This document shows positions 1-9,651 of a stretch of 64,000 bases of DNA, in pieces. Numbering within the stretch: the stretch's first letter is position 1; each line of letters starts with the position of its first letter. The stretch lies in contig NZ_SJKB01000014.1 in assembly GCF_004331465.1 (NCBI RefSeq), positions 124,001-188,000 of the forward strand. Direction: 5' to 3'. The stretch comes from Kribbella pittospori (lineage in GTDB: Bacteria; Actinomycetota; Actinomycetes; Propionibacteriales; Kribbellaceae). The notes beneath the pieces were generated by a model. That model was given only the letters and a program-made list of their open reading frames with translations. It searched no databases and was not told where the DNA came from. The translations under genes and the position numbers were made by a program.

Positions 1-102
1 CCGAGCCTCCGCTACAAACTCCTCATGGCCGCCGCCCGCTACACCCCCCGCACCCTCATCGCCCGCCTCTCCACAGTAGGCCTGGACGGTCGGCGCCGCT
101 GA
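1..102 (+). CDS. C-terminal end of an unrecognised protein (partial)
   Basis: An open frame enters from the left edge and ends at a TGA at 100-102, leaving 33 residues. The tail is basic and ends in G-R-R-R; it contains the stretch RYTPRTLIARL. Codon use is strongly G/C at third positions like the neighbours, so it is most likely the 3' end of a real gene. Too little remains to name a family. It converges on the LysR gene that follows. Confidence 0.5.
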   Translation, partial: PSLRYKLLMAAARYTPRTLIARLSTVGLDGRRR

Positions 103-126
103 TTTTTGGTGGCCTCTGGCAACGAC

Positions 127-1026
127 TCAGAGCTTTTCGGCTACCTCGGTGAGTACGGCGAGGGTTGCGGTGACGAGAGGGTGGTCAGCGCGGCCTGGGC
201 GGACGGCGGCGTACACGCGCCTGGTGGGGACGGGGTCGGGGAGTGGGCGGATGAGCGCGAGGGTGGGGGCGGGTACGGCGAGGCGGGGGACCAGGGACAC
301 ACCGCCGCCGGCGGCGACCAGGGCGGCGACGGCTCGGAAGTCGTCGGATTGATGGACGATGCGGGGCTGGAAGCCGGCTTGTTCGCAGGCGAGGACGACC
401 ACATCGCGGATTGGATTGCCGGGTGCGGTCATGACCCAGTCGTCGCCTGCGAGCATCGCCAGCTCGATCGTCTCGTGGTTTGCGGCCGGATGTGATGGCG
501 GCAGCACTGCGACGAAAGGCTCGGCGTACAAGGGGATCCGGACCAGGCGCTGGTCGTCGGGCCGCGGCGAACCGCGGTGTTCGACGGCGATCGCGATGTC
601 GACGTCGCCGTCCAGCAGCTGGGTGATGCCTTGATGGCCTTCGGCGTCACGGATGACGAGGTCGAGGCCGGGGTTCGTCTCGCGGAGTCGGGCGAGGGCG
701 GGTGCGACCAGCAGAGTGATCGCGGTGGCGAACGCGGTGATGCGGACCTCGCCGGTGCTGCCGTTCGCGTGCAGCCGCATCGCCTCTTCGGCGCGCTCGA
801 CCTCGGTGAGGATCGTGTCGGTGTGGGCCAGCAGCAGGCGGCCGGCCGAGGTGATCGCGACCCGGCGGCCACGCCGTTCGAGCAGTTCCTGGCCGACCTC
901 GGATTCCAGTGCGGCCAACTGCTGCGAGACCGCCGAGGGCGTCAGGTGAAGCACCTCGGCGGCCGCAGTCACGGTGCCGTGATCAGCAAGCGCGCGCAGC
1001 ACTCGCAGTCGTCGTACCTCGATCAC
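127..1026 (-). CDS. LysR family transcriptional regulator
   Basis: 299 residues, normal LysR length. An N-terminal winged helix-turn-helix covers about residues 3-60 (helices around TAAAEVLHLTPSAVSQQLAALE), followed by the LysR substrate-binding domain at about 88-290. The start is a GTG preceded by a short GAGG. It overlaps the 3' end of the small upstream gene by about 44 bases on the same strand, so the two may be transcribed together. The inducer and targets are unknown. The linker ending at LHANG and the alternating hydrophobic pattern of the effector domain support the family call. Confidence 0.9.
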   Translation of the reverse strand: MIEVRRLRVLRALADHGTVTAAAEVLHLTPSAVSQQLAALESEVGQELLERRGRRVAITSAGRLLLAHTDTILTEVERAEEAMRLHANGSTGEVRITAFATAITLLVAPALARLRETNPGLDLVIRDAEGHQGITQLLDGDVDIAIAVEHRGSPRPDDQRLVRIPLYAEPFVAVLPPSHPAANHETIELAMLAGDDWVMTAPGNPIRDVVVLACEQAGFQPRIVHQSDDFRAVAALVAAGGGVSLVPRLAVPAPTLALIRPLPDPVPTRRVYAAVRPGRADHPLVTATLAVLTEVAEKL

Positions 1027-1315
1027 GAACCTCAGCTTCGCACAGCTCCATGGCAGATCCGTTCGGGCCGGCCGTGGATGAGACCAGCGTCAGCGCCGCC
1101 ACCTTGGCGACAGGAGCCTCCTCGGCAACGGGCGCTGCCTCGGCGACGGGCGCCGCCTTGGTCACGGTGGTCGGTCGCTGCATCAGCCGGCGTAAGGCAC
1201 GCAGCGGGCGCAGGCGTGGACCGCGCGGTATGTGCGGGACGACCGGTGCGTTCGGCATTGCTGAGTGGGTCTGCTCGTGAATCGACTTGACCACGGAGAA
1301 GGGGATGTAGTGCAT
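983..1315 (-). CDS. Small hypothetical protein with APVAE repeats
   Basis: 110 residues starting MHYIPFSVVKSIHEQ. The start is supported by a good ribosome site (GAAAGGAAA about six bases before the ATG at 1315). The middle is basic and proline-rich. It is followed by three near copies of a six-residue unit (AAPVAE, AAPVAE, EAPVAK) encoded by an 18-base tandem repeat. The 3' end overlaps the start of the LysR gene. It is divergent from the LysR gene at 1416, with about 100 bases between, so that regulator is a candidate controller. I do not recognise a family, and the C-terminal 15 residues in the overlap may be unreliable. Confidence 0.55.
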   Translation of the reverse strand: MHYIPFSVVKSIHEQTHSAMPNAPVVPHIPRGPRLRPLRALRRLMQRPTTVTKAAPVAEAAPVAEEAPVAKVAALTLVSSTAGPNGSAMELCEAEVRDRGTTTASAARAC

Positions 1316-1415
1316 GGTGATTTCCTTTCGACCCTTCAACGGTAGGAACCACACCCTCTATACGTCCAATGGATTCTTTTCGCAGAGTTGATGTGTTTGG
1401 TGCATGATCTCCTGT

Positions 1416-2351
1416 ATGGAACTCCGTCAGCTCAGGTCGTTCGTGGTCGTCGCCGAGGAGATGAACGTGGGCCGCGCGGCGACCCGGCTTCACCTCACCC
1501 AGCCGTCGCTCAGCCGCCAGATCGCCGCACTCGAGCACGACCTGGGCGTCGAGTTGTTCGCCCGGGTTCGGCGGCGTTTCGTGATGACGGCGGCGGGGGA
1601 GACGTTCCTGGCCGAGGCGAAGGATCTGCTGCGGCGTGCCGATGAGGCGGTGCGGGCGGCGCAGCGTACACAGCGCGGGGAGCTCGGGACGTTGCGATTC
1701 CGCTTCGTGCAGTCGGCGACGTTCGAAGTACTGCCGCGGATTCTGGGCGGATTCCGTGCGGCGTACCCCGAAGTCGTGCTCGACCTGGAGTCGCTGACGA
1801 CCTTGCGCCAGACCGAGGCGCTGCGTGACGGCCGCATCGACGTCGGCCTGCTGCGTCCGAACACACCGGCGGCCGGGGTTGGTACGTCGCACCGATCGTC
1901 AGGTGAGCGAAGCGGCGGGACCGCCGTCGTACAGCTTGCGCCCGGGCTGGCGTCGCGAGTGGTGTCGTCGGATCCGCTGGTCGCGGTACTGCCCGCGCGG
2001 CACCGGTTGGCCAAGCGCAAGCGTTTGCGACTGGAGGAGCTCGCCGAGGATCCGTTCGTGTTCTACTCGCGAGCCAGCGGACCCGCAGTACACGACACGA
2101 TCGTCAGCTTCTGCCGGGTGGCCGGGTTCACGCCGCGGGTCGAGCAGGAGGCGACCGATGTCCAGACGATCGTCTCGCTCGTCGCCGCCGGGCTCGGGGT
2201 CTCGTTGCTGATCAGCCCGACGCCGCCCTCGAACCCGGACGCGGTCGTGTATCGCGAGTTGTCCGACGACCTACCACCCTGGCAACTCTCCGTAGTCTGG
2301 TCGCCGGACAACCGATCACCGGTGCTGGCCCGGTTCCTCGAGGTGCTCTAA
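1416..2351 (+). CDS. LysR family transcriptional regulator
   Basis: 311 residues from MELRQLRSFVVVAEE, the usual LysR opening. An upstream in-frame ATG at 1404 would add four residues without family support. The helix-turn-helix is at about residues 17-45 (GRAATRLHLTQPSLSRQ), and the effector-binding domain starts near residue 90. It is divergent from the small gene at 983-1315, the common arrangement for a LysR protein and its target. The gene converges on the aldo/keto reductase, with only four bases between their stops. Confidence 0.9.
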   Translation: MELRQLRSFVVVAEEMNVGRAATRLHLTQPSLSRQIAALEHDLGVELFARVRRRFVMTAAGETFLAEAKDLLRRADEAVRAAQRTQRGELGTLRFRFVQSATFEVLPRILGGFRAAYPEVVLDLESLTTLRQTEALRDGRIDVGLLRPNTPAAGVGTSHRSSGERSGGTAVVQLAPGLASRVVSSDPLVAVLPARHRLAKRKRLRLEELAEDPFVFYSRASGPAVHDTIVSFCRVAGFTPRVEQEATDVQTIVSLVAAGLGVSLLISPTPPSNPDAVVYRELSDDLPPWQLSVVWSPDNRSPVLARFLEVL

Positions 2352-2355
2352 GGGC

Positions 2356-3180
2356 TCAGCCGAAGACGTCCGGGTCGCCGCCGGTGCGTACGCCGGTCTC
2401 GAGGTCGGCGATCGCGGCCATGTCGTCGTTGTCCAGCTGGAAGTCGAACACCTGGAAGTTCTCCTGGATCCGGCTCGGGGTCTTCGACTTCGGGATGACC
2501 ACGTTGCCGAGCTGCAGGTGCCAGCGGATGACCACCTGCGCCGGCGTCCTGCCGTGCTTGTCGGCCAGCGTCTGCAGGGCCGGCTGAGTCAGCAGTTCGC
2601 CTTGCGCCAGCGGACTCCACGCCTGGGTGACGATGTCGTTCTCCGCGTTGAACGCGCGCAGTTCGTCCTGCGGCAGCGCCGGGTGCAGCTCGATCTGGTT
2701 CACCGCGGGACGGATCCTGGTCTCGTCGAACAGCCGCCGCAGCGCCGGTTCGTGGAAGTTCGAGACGCCGATCGCGCGCACCCGCTTGTCGGCGTACAGC
2801 TGCTCGAACGCCTTCCAGGTGTCGACGTACTTGTCCCGCTTCAGCGACTGCCAGTGGATCAGGTACAGGTCGACGTACTCCAGGCCGAGCAGGTCGATGC
2901 CCTTGTCGAACGCCTTCAGCGTCGAGTCGTAGCCCTGGTCGTTGTTCCACAGCTTGGTGGTGATGAACAGTTCGTCGCGCGGCAGGTCCGACGCGGCGAT
3001 GGCTCGCCCGACGCCGGCCTCGTTGCCGTAGGCGGCCGCGGTGTCGATGTGCCGGTAGCCGGCTTCGAACGCGGTCGTGACGACGTCGGTGACGATCTCG
3101 TCCTCGACCTGCCAGACCCCCAGGCCCAGCTGCGGGATCTCGACGCCGTTGTCCAGAGTGATGGTGGGGACTGTGTTCAT
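2356..3180 (-). CDS. Aldo/keto reductase (2,5-diketo-D-gluconate reductase-like)
   Basis: 274 residues, matching the short AKR5-type enzymes that reduce carbonyls with NADPH in the cytosol. The catalytic tetrad is visible: Asp46 and Tyr51 in DTAAAYGNE, Lys76 in TTKLWN, and His109 in YLIHW. The cofactor phosphate-binding motif IPKSKTPSRIQENF lies near the C-terminus. The physiological substrate cannot be read from sequence. It is a single gene, convergent with the LysR gene and followed upstream by a 59-base gap. Confidence 0.93.
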   Translation of the reverse strand: MNTVPTITLDNGVEIPQLGLGVWQVEDEIVTDVVTTAFEAGYRHIDTAAAYGNEAGVGRAIAASDLPRDELFITTKLWNNDQGYDSTLKAFDKGIDLLGLEYVDLYLIHWQSLKRDKYVDTWKAFEQLYADKRVRAIGVSNFHEPALRRLFDETRIRPAVNQIELHPALPQDELRAFNAENDIVTQAWSPLAQGELLTQPALQTLADKHGRTPAQVVIRWHLQLGNVVIPKSKTPSRIQENFQVFDFQLDNDDMAAIADLETGVRTGGDPDVFG

Positions 3181-3239
3181 TTGCCTATTCCACCGGGTCC
3201 ATTGGTTCTGGCCCAGTCATCCGACGTGTGACAACAACC

Positions 3240-4328
3240 TCATTCACCCGCCGTAACCACCTCGTACGTCTTCGCCTCCGGCTCCAGGAACCGCAGCAGC
3301 GCGGTCCCTTCCCGCTCCAGCTCGGTCAGCGTCTTCTTCAGCGTCCGGCCGAACGGCGTCAGCGTGAGAGTCGCCACACCGCGCTTCTTCTCGGCGTTCC
3401 ACAGCCCCGCGACCAGGCCGTCGACGGTGTACGTCGATTTGACCCGCAGGTTCTTGGTGAACACGGCCGGCCGGTGCTCGTCGGCGATGATCCGCTCGCG
3501 TTTCGCGTGTGCCAGCAGCAGATTGTCGAACTCCGGCAGGAACCGCACGGGGACCGCGGTGTCCGGATCTGGTCGCGGCGCATCCGGTACGTCGTACAGC
3601 GTCTTGCCGGCCTCGTCGGTGAACGTCTCCAGCTCGAGTGCGTCGAGGAGTGGCTTCGCCTTCTGCAGTCCGGACCAGGTCTGGAAGTCGGCGGGCGTGG
3701 CGGGTCCGAACGCCTGCAGGTATCTGGTGACGAGTTCCTGGGCCTCGGCCTTCGCGTGGAGCTTCCCGCCGATCCAGTCCTCGGCTGGGGTGAAGCGCGC
3801 GTTGGCCGGCCAGCTCCAGCGGGCGTCGGTCGGCCACATCACCAGCGGGACGAGCATCCGGGTGCAGAACCCGAGCGCCCGTTCGTTCACCGCCGGGAAC
3901 TTCTGCTGCAGCGCGTCTCGCACCTCGGTGAACGTCAGCGGCTCCTTCGCGAGCAGCTTCCGCGCCGTCGCGACCACCTTGTCCGGCTCGAGCCCTTCGC
4001 CCCGATCGCCGAGCACCCGCAGCCCCGCCTCGAGCACCGGCGCGACCGTGGTCCGGAACCGCAGGTAGTCCGCCGCAGTCACCAGATGCAAGGTCCCGCG
4101 GAACATGGTCGCCCGCACCACCTCACGCCCCTGCACCGCCGCGTCGAGCTGCCCTTCCTCGAACCCCTCGACCCGCGACCACAACCCGACGTACGGATGC
4201 TTCGGCTCCTGCCCCTGCATCCCCACCAACCGCCCGACCGCGTCCACCACCGACACGTCCGCCCGCTCAACCAACATCTGCCGAGCCAACGTCGCCCGAT
4301 TGACCGCCCGCCCACCCATAACCACCAT
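3240..4328 (-). CDS. Winged-helix DNA glycosylase, AlkZ-like (HTH_42 family)
   Basis: 362 residues from the ATG at 4328; the open frame continues upstream but that part looks like noncoding sequence of the neighbouring pseudogene. The fold family (HTH_42, formerly DUF1006) includes AlkZ/YcaQ glycosylases, which excise alkylated bases or unhook crosslinks. With this start the diagnostic Q-x-Q falls at Gln38 and Gln40 (VGMQGQEP), almost exactly where AlkZ places it. Long runs of winged-helix sequence follow. A role in DNA repair or self-resistance is therefore likely; the lesion is unknown. No alkylating-agent gene cluster is nearby. Confidence 0.8.
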   Translation of the reverse strand: MVVMGGRAVNRATLARQMLVERADVSVVDAVGRLVGMQGQEPKHPYVGLWSRVEGFEEGQLDAAVQGREVVRATMFRGTLHLVTAADYLRFRTTVAPVLEAGLRVLGDRGEGLEPDKVVATARKLLAKEPLTFTEVRDALQQKFPAVNERALGFCTRMLVPLVMWPTDARWSWPANARFTPAEDWIGGKLHAKAEAQELVTRYLQAFGPATPADFQTWSGLQKAKPLLDALELETFTDEAGKTLYDVPDAPRPDPDTAVPVRFLPEFDNLLLAHAKRERIIADEHRPAVFTKNLRVKSTYTVDGLVAGLWNAEKKRGVATLTLTPFGRTLKKTLTELEREGTALLRFLEPEAKTYEVVTAGE

Positions 4329-4380
4329 GCCCGCATCCTGCCGGACCCCGTCGACAAAAGTCAGGCGACCACCGCGTCCG

Positions 4381-4728
4381 TCAGCCGCGGCCGGGCGACT
4401 CGACCGCGAGCGAGTTGCGCCGGCAAGCATCCGCCAGCCGATCGTCGTACGTGACAACGAGATCGACGTCGATCAGCACAGCCGTCGCCAGGTGGAGAGC
4501 ATCCAGGCTGCGCAAGACCAGCGGCTCGATCCGCCGGGCAACGCTGATGACGTCTGAAGTGAGTGCGCGTTCGTCGACACCGCACGGGAGACATCGACCC
4601 AGACGAGCAACGACGAAGTCAGCAGATCGCCCTCCGCGCACCGGCTGTCGAGGAGTCCACCAGATCGTCGGACTCCTCCTCAGCGATCACTCGCTTGATC
4701 AAGGGCTGCTGTCGAAGCAGAACCGCAT
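4381..4728 (-). pseudogene. vapC-type PIN toxin, frameshifted remnant
   Basis: The frame opens with MRFCFDSS, a typical PIN start with the first acidic residue, and then hits TGA at 4701-4699. Adding one base there gives the expected continuation ALIKRVIAEEESDDLV. A second frame carries GDLLTSSLLVWV. A third, from about 4600 to the stop at 4381, carries the conserved PIN C-terminus (LRSLDALHLATAVLI then VTYDDRLADAC). All parts are in order, so this is one toxin gene broken by at least two or three small indels. The start overlaps the antitoxin stop (TGATG), as in working vapBC pairs. Confidence 0.8.
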
Positions 4729-4996
4729 CAGAAACGATCGTCCCGGTCGAGCAGATAGAGGCTGGTGGTGCCCTTCGGGAGTCCAAGCCGCGGCATCACC
4801 TTGCGATAGGCGACGCGGGCCGGGCGCACCGCCTGCGAAGCCTTCGCCTGCTCTCGATCGCTCGTTGGGGTCTCGTCTCCGATCAAGTGCAGATACCGGC
4901 CTCCCGGACGATGGCCTGTTGGGATCGGCCGGTGCGCTCAGCCTCTGCCCGGAGCGCTGACGCTACTTCGGGCGTGAGCCTCAGCTTCATCGCCAT
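4728..4996 (-). pseudogene. vapB-type ribbon-helix-helix antitoxin, frameshifted remnant
   Basis: The reading starts MAMKLRLTPEVASALRAEAE and continues GRSQQAIVREA, a clear RHH/Arc-type DNA-binding antitoxin. The frame then stops at codon 38. Shifting frame near 4895-4900 restores a continuous protein (RYLHLIGDETPTSDREQ and further) that ends at the TGA overlapping the toxin start. The segment length is not a multiple of three, consistent with a small deletion. If intact, the product would be about 89 residues. Both partners are broken, so the pair is probably inert. Confidence 0.8.
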
Positions 4997-5018
4997 GTGA
5001 AAGGTGACGTGGCGCGGG

Positions 5019-5849
5019 TCAGGGTTTGCGGGCTACGCCTACCCAGAGGCTGCAGCTGATGTCGGTGAAGGTGCGCTTGGCTACCAGGGCTTCGGTTTCG
5101 TCGTCGGGGTGCCAGCGGAAGGGGGCGGAGACGCCGGGGGCGACCAGTTCGAGCCCGTCGAAGAAGCGGGTGACCTCTTCCTTGCTGCGGACCTGGGCGT
5201 CGCCACCGTCGGCCTTGTAGACCTGGATCGCCTGCTCCCACAGATCCGGCGCGAAGTCCGGCGTGCAGTGCGAGAAGATCAGGTACGACCCTGACGCGAG
5301 CGGCTCGACCAGTTGCTTGACCAGGTCGTACGGCTTGAGCGCGTCGGGCAGGTAGTGGAAGACGCCGACCAGGCTCAGCGCGACCGGCTTGCTCAGGTCG
5401 AGCAGGTCCTTCACCTCGTCCGACTCCATGATCGACTGCGGGTGGATCACGTCGGCGTCGAGGTACGCCGTCCGGCCCTCGGGCCGGCTCGTCATCAGGG
5501 CGCGGGAGTGGGACAGCACGATCGGGTCGTTGTCCGCGTAGACGACGTGCGCCGCGGGCACGGTCTCCTGTACGACCTCGTGCAGGTTGGGGCTGGTCGG
5601 GATGCCGGTGCCGATGTCGAGGAACTGTGTGACGCCCTGCTCGGCCACGTAGCGGGCCGCGCGGTGCATCCACATCCGGTTCGACATCGCCGCCGTACGG
5701 AACCCGGGGAACGCCTCCAGCAGATGCTCAGCGGCCTGCCGGTCGACCGCGAAGTTGTCCTTGCCGCCCAGGAAGTAGTCGTAGACGCGGGCCGGGTGCG
5801 GCCGGTCCATCCCGAGTCGTGTCAGGGTGGATTCGTCGCTCTCGCCCAT
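5019..5849 (-). CDS. DUF574-type SAM-dependent methyltransferase
   Basis: 276 residues, the standard length for the actinobacterial PF04672 (DUF574) family. The N-terminus carries the family signature RVYDYFLGGKDNFAVDR at about 21-37. The SAM-binding motif I is FLDIGTGIPTS at about 76-86, with YADNDP following as the acidic loop. These proteins are numerous in Streptomyces-like genomes and mostly lack a known substrate. The start ATG has GGAG about seven bases upstream. It appears monocistronic, between the broken toxin-antitoxin pair and kbl. Confidence 0.92.
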   Translation of the reverse strand: MGESDESTLTRLGMDRPHPARVYDYFLGGKDNFAVDRQAAEHLLEAFPGFRTAAMSNRMWMHRAARYVAEQGVTQFLDIGTGIPTSPNLHEVVQETVPAAHVVYADNDPIVLSHSRALMTSRPEGRTAYLDADVIHPQSIMESDEVKDLLDLSKPVALSLVGVFHYLPDALKPYDLVKQLVEPLASGSYLIFSHCTPDFAPDLWEQAIQVYKADGGDAQVRSKEEVTRFFDGLELVAPGVSAPFRWHPDDETEALVAKRTFTDISCSLWVGVARKP

Positions 5850-5956
5850 CGAGGAACTCCCTACTCCGGTGCTGTTCGGTACGGTGCGATCGTAGCTGAT
5901 CTGCGACAGTACGTGACCGGCAGCGTGTCAACCTTTGCCGGAATCGAAGGTAGTCC

Positions 5957-7137
<1,181 letters not shown>

Positions 7138-7138
<1 letters not shown>

Positions 7139-8187
7139 CAGTGCTTCTCCTCCAGAGACTCGCTTGTCCAGTCCATGATCACCTTGCCGCAGTGCCCTTG
7201 CCGGGCCACGTCGAAGGCCTGCTCGAAGTCGGCGTACCCGAACCGGTGGGTGATCACCGGCGTCAGGTCCAGGCCGCGCTCCAGCATCACCGACATCGAG
7301 TACCAGGTTTCGAACATCTCCCGGCCGTAGATGCCCTTGATCGTCAGCATGTTGAGCACCACCGTGCTCCAGTCGATCGCGATCTCGTCCGCCGGCAGCC
7401 CGAGCATCGCGATCCGGCCTCCGTGCGTCATGTTCGCCAGCATGTCCCGCAGCGCGGCCGGCCTCCCGGACATCTCCATGCCGACGTCGAAACCCTCGCG
7501 CATGCCCAGGCTGCGCTGCGCGTCGGCGATGGTCTCCGAGCCGACGTTCACCGCCCGGGTGACGCCGATCTTGCGGGCCAGATCCAGCCGGTACTCCGAC
7601 AGGTCGGTGATCACCACGTTGCGCGCACCGGCGTGCAGCGCAACCGCCGCAGCCATCACCCCGATCGGCCCGGCTCCGGTGATCAGCACGTCCTCGCCGA
7701 CCAGCGGGAAGGACAGAGCAGTGTGTACGGCGTTCCCGAACGGGTCGAAGATCGCCGCGACGTCCAGGTCGACGGGGTCCTTGTGGACCCACGCGTTGCT
7801 CGCGGGCAGGGCGACGTACTCCGCGAACGCGCCAGGCACGTGGACGCCGAGGCCGCGAGTCTTGATGCAGAGGTGCCGGCGGCCGGCGCGGCAGTTGCGG
7901 CAACGGCCGCAGACCAGATGGCCCTCACCGCTGACCAGATCACCGACCGCGACGTCGCGGACACCGACGCCGATCTCGACCACTTCGCCGCAGAACTCGT
8001 GCCCGGTCACCATCGGCACCGGAACGTTCTTCTGCGCCCACGGATCCCAGCTCTGGATGTGCAGGTCGGTGCCGCACAGACCGGTGCGGAGCACCTTGAT
8101 CAGTACCTCGTCGGCCTCGATCTTCGGCTCCGGGACGTCCTGCAACCACAGACCGGGCCGGGCCTCAGCCTTCACCAGCGCCTTCAC
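7138..8187 (-). CDS. tdh: L-threonine 3-dehydrogenase
   Basis: 349 residues from a GTG with GGAGG five bases upstream; the frame extends 40 codons further but that part has no family match. It oxidises L-threonine with NAD+ to 2-amino-3-ketobutyrate. Catalytic zinc ligands are Cys38 and His63-Glu64 (TGHEFCG). The structural zinc cysteines are 93, 96, 99 and 107, and the Rossmann motif GAGPIG is at 171-176. It is the first gene of a tdh-kbl operon and diverges from pyrE across a 135-base gap. Confidence 0.96.
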
Positions 8188-8322
8188 GCGCACCTCCACT
8201 GACGACGATCGTCCACATCGTCGTCCCGGGCAACCACCGGCGTCCATCGACACGTCGTACACAGCCTGTGCAGTTGATCTGAACATCCGCCTGGACTCCC
8301 GGGTCATCTAAGCTCGACGCCT

Positions 8323-8868
8323 ATGAGCTACGACCGGGACGGACTGCTGGAGCAGGTGAAGTCGAAGGCCATCGTGCACGGCCGGGTGACGCTGGCGTCG
8401 GGGAAGGAAGCCGACTACTACGTCGACCTGCGCCGGATCACGCTGGACGCGGCCGCCGCGCCGCTGATCGGCCCGGCGATGCTCGAACTGACCAAGGACC
8501 TGGAGTACGACGCTGTCGGCGGACTGACCCTCGGCGCCGATCCGGTCGCGATGTCGATGCTGCACGCGGCCGCGCAGCAGGGCCGGACGCTGGACGCGTT
8601 CGTCGTACGGAAGGCCGAGAAGACGCACGGCCTGCAGCGCCGGATCGAGGGGCCGGAGGTGAAGGGCCGCCGGGTGCTCGCGGTCGAGGACACGTCCACC
8701 ACCGGCGGTTCGGTGCTCACAGCGGTCGAGGCGTTGCGCGAGGCCGGGGCCGAGGTGGTCGCGGTCGCGGTGATCGTGGACCGCTCGACCGGCGCCAAGG
8801 AGAAGGTCGAATCGGAAGGCCTGCCGTATCGGGCCGTGTTCGGTCTCGAGGACCTGGGTCTCAGCTGA
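8323..8868 (+). CDS. pyrE: Orotate phosphoribosyltransferase
   Basis: 181 residues. It joins orotate and PRPP to make OMP in pyrimidine synthesis. The PRPP-binding signature is VLAVEDTSTTGGS at 118-130, and the catalytic lysine region is VVRKAEKTHG at about 95-104. The N-terminal substrate loop LASGKEADYYVDLRR is also present. The stop overlaps the next gene's start (TGATG). In actinobacteria pyrE commonly sits near an RNA methyltransferase, fba and purA, all of which recur further along this window. Confidence 0.97.
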   Translation: MSYDRDGLLEQVKSKAIVHGRVTLASGKEADYYVDLRRITLDAAAAPLIGPAMLELTKDLEYDAVGGLTLGADPVAMSMLHAAAQQGRTLDAFVVRKAEKTHGLQRRIEGPEVKGRRVLAVEDTSTTGGSVLTAVEALREAGAEVVAVAVIVDRSTGAKEKVESEGLPYRAVFGLEDLGLS

Positions 8869-9587
8869 TGAGCGGCGTCAGCCCGGTTCTGCTGATCCTG
8901 GTCGCGCTCGTCGTCGCCGGCGGCATCTTCTACTTCAACTACCTGGCGGCGAAGAAGCGGCGCGAGCTGTTCGCCGGGTTCGCCTCGCAGCAGGGCTGGT
9001 CCTACCTGCCCGACAACAACGCGCTGGCCGGGCAGTGGTCGGGTACGCCGTTCCAGACCGGTGACAACTGGCGGGTCAAGAACGTGCTGTCCGGTGCGTA
9101 CAACGGCCATCAGATGGTTGCCTTCGACTACAGCTACCAGACGCATTCCACCGACTCGAAGGGCCGTCGTACGACGACCACCCACAAGTACGGCGTGGTC
9201 GTGGTGCAGTTGCCGGGCGCACTGCCGCACCTGGAGGTCACCCACGAGGGGATCTTCGGCGGCGTGGTGGCGAACGCGCTCGGGTTCCGCGACATCCAGT
9301 TCGAGAGCGAGCAGTTCAACCGCGCGTTCCGGGTGAAGGCGGACGACGAGCGGTACGGGCACGCGGTGGTGACGCCGCGGATGATGGAACTGCTGCTGGC
9401 CCGCGGCGAGATCGGCTGGCGGATCGAGGGCAACTCGCTGCTCGGCTGGGACAAGGGCGACCACAACCCGACCGAGGTGATGAACCGCCTCACCCTGCTC
9501 CAGCAGGTGCTCGAGCAGGTCCCGCCGTACGTCTGGCGCGACTATGCCGGCGTCGACCCTCGCGTACAGCCACCGCAGAGCTACTGA
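8868..9587 (+). CDS. Membrane-anchored hypothetical protein
   Basis: 239 residues. A single hydrophobic segment at about 5-26 (VLLILVALVVAGGIFYF) is followed by lysines, giving an N-out anchor and a large soluble domain. The soluble part has GWSYLPDNNALAGQWSG and several beta-rich stretches ending with VGVDP-like proline-rich tail residues. This resembles DUF3137-like membrane proteins of unknown function. It is coupled to pyrE by TGATG and lies 64 bases before the LemA gene, suggesting a loose three-gene unit. Confidence 0.75.
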   Translation: MSGVSPVLLILVALVVAGGIFYFNYLAAKKRRELFAGFASQQGWSYLPDNNALAGQWSGTPFQTGDNWRVKNVLSGAYNGHQMVAFDYSYQTHSTDSKGRRTTTTHKYGVVVVQLPGALPHLEVTHEGIFGGVVANALGFRDIQFESEQFNRAFRVKADDERYGHAVVTPRMMELLLARGEIGWRIEGNSLLGWDKGDHNPTEVMNRLTLLQQVLEQVPPYVWRDYAGVDPRVQPPQSY

Positions 9588-9651
9588 CAGTACGGCGGAC
9601 CCGAGGACCCGTAGAGTCGCACGCAGCATCACCGACACTCGGGAGCAGGGC

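Noticed and set aside
7139..7903. An N-terminal extension of kbl by about 250 codons
   Set aside because: The extension overlaps tdh in another frame, and the kbl family starts at MFGRMRDDL with a TGATG junction.
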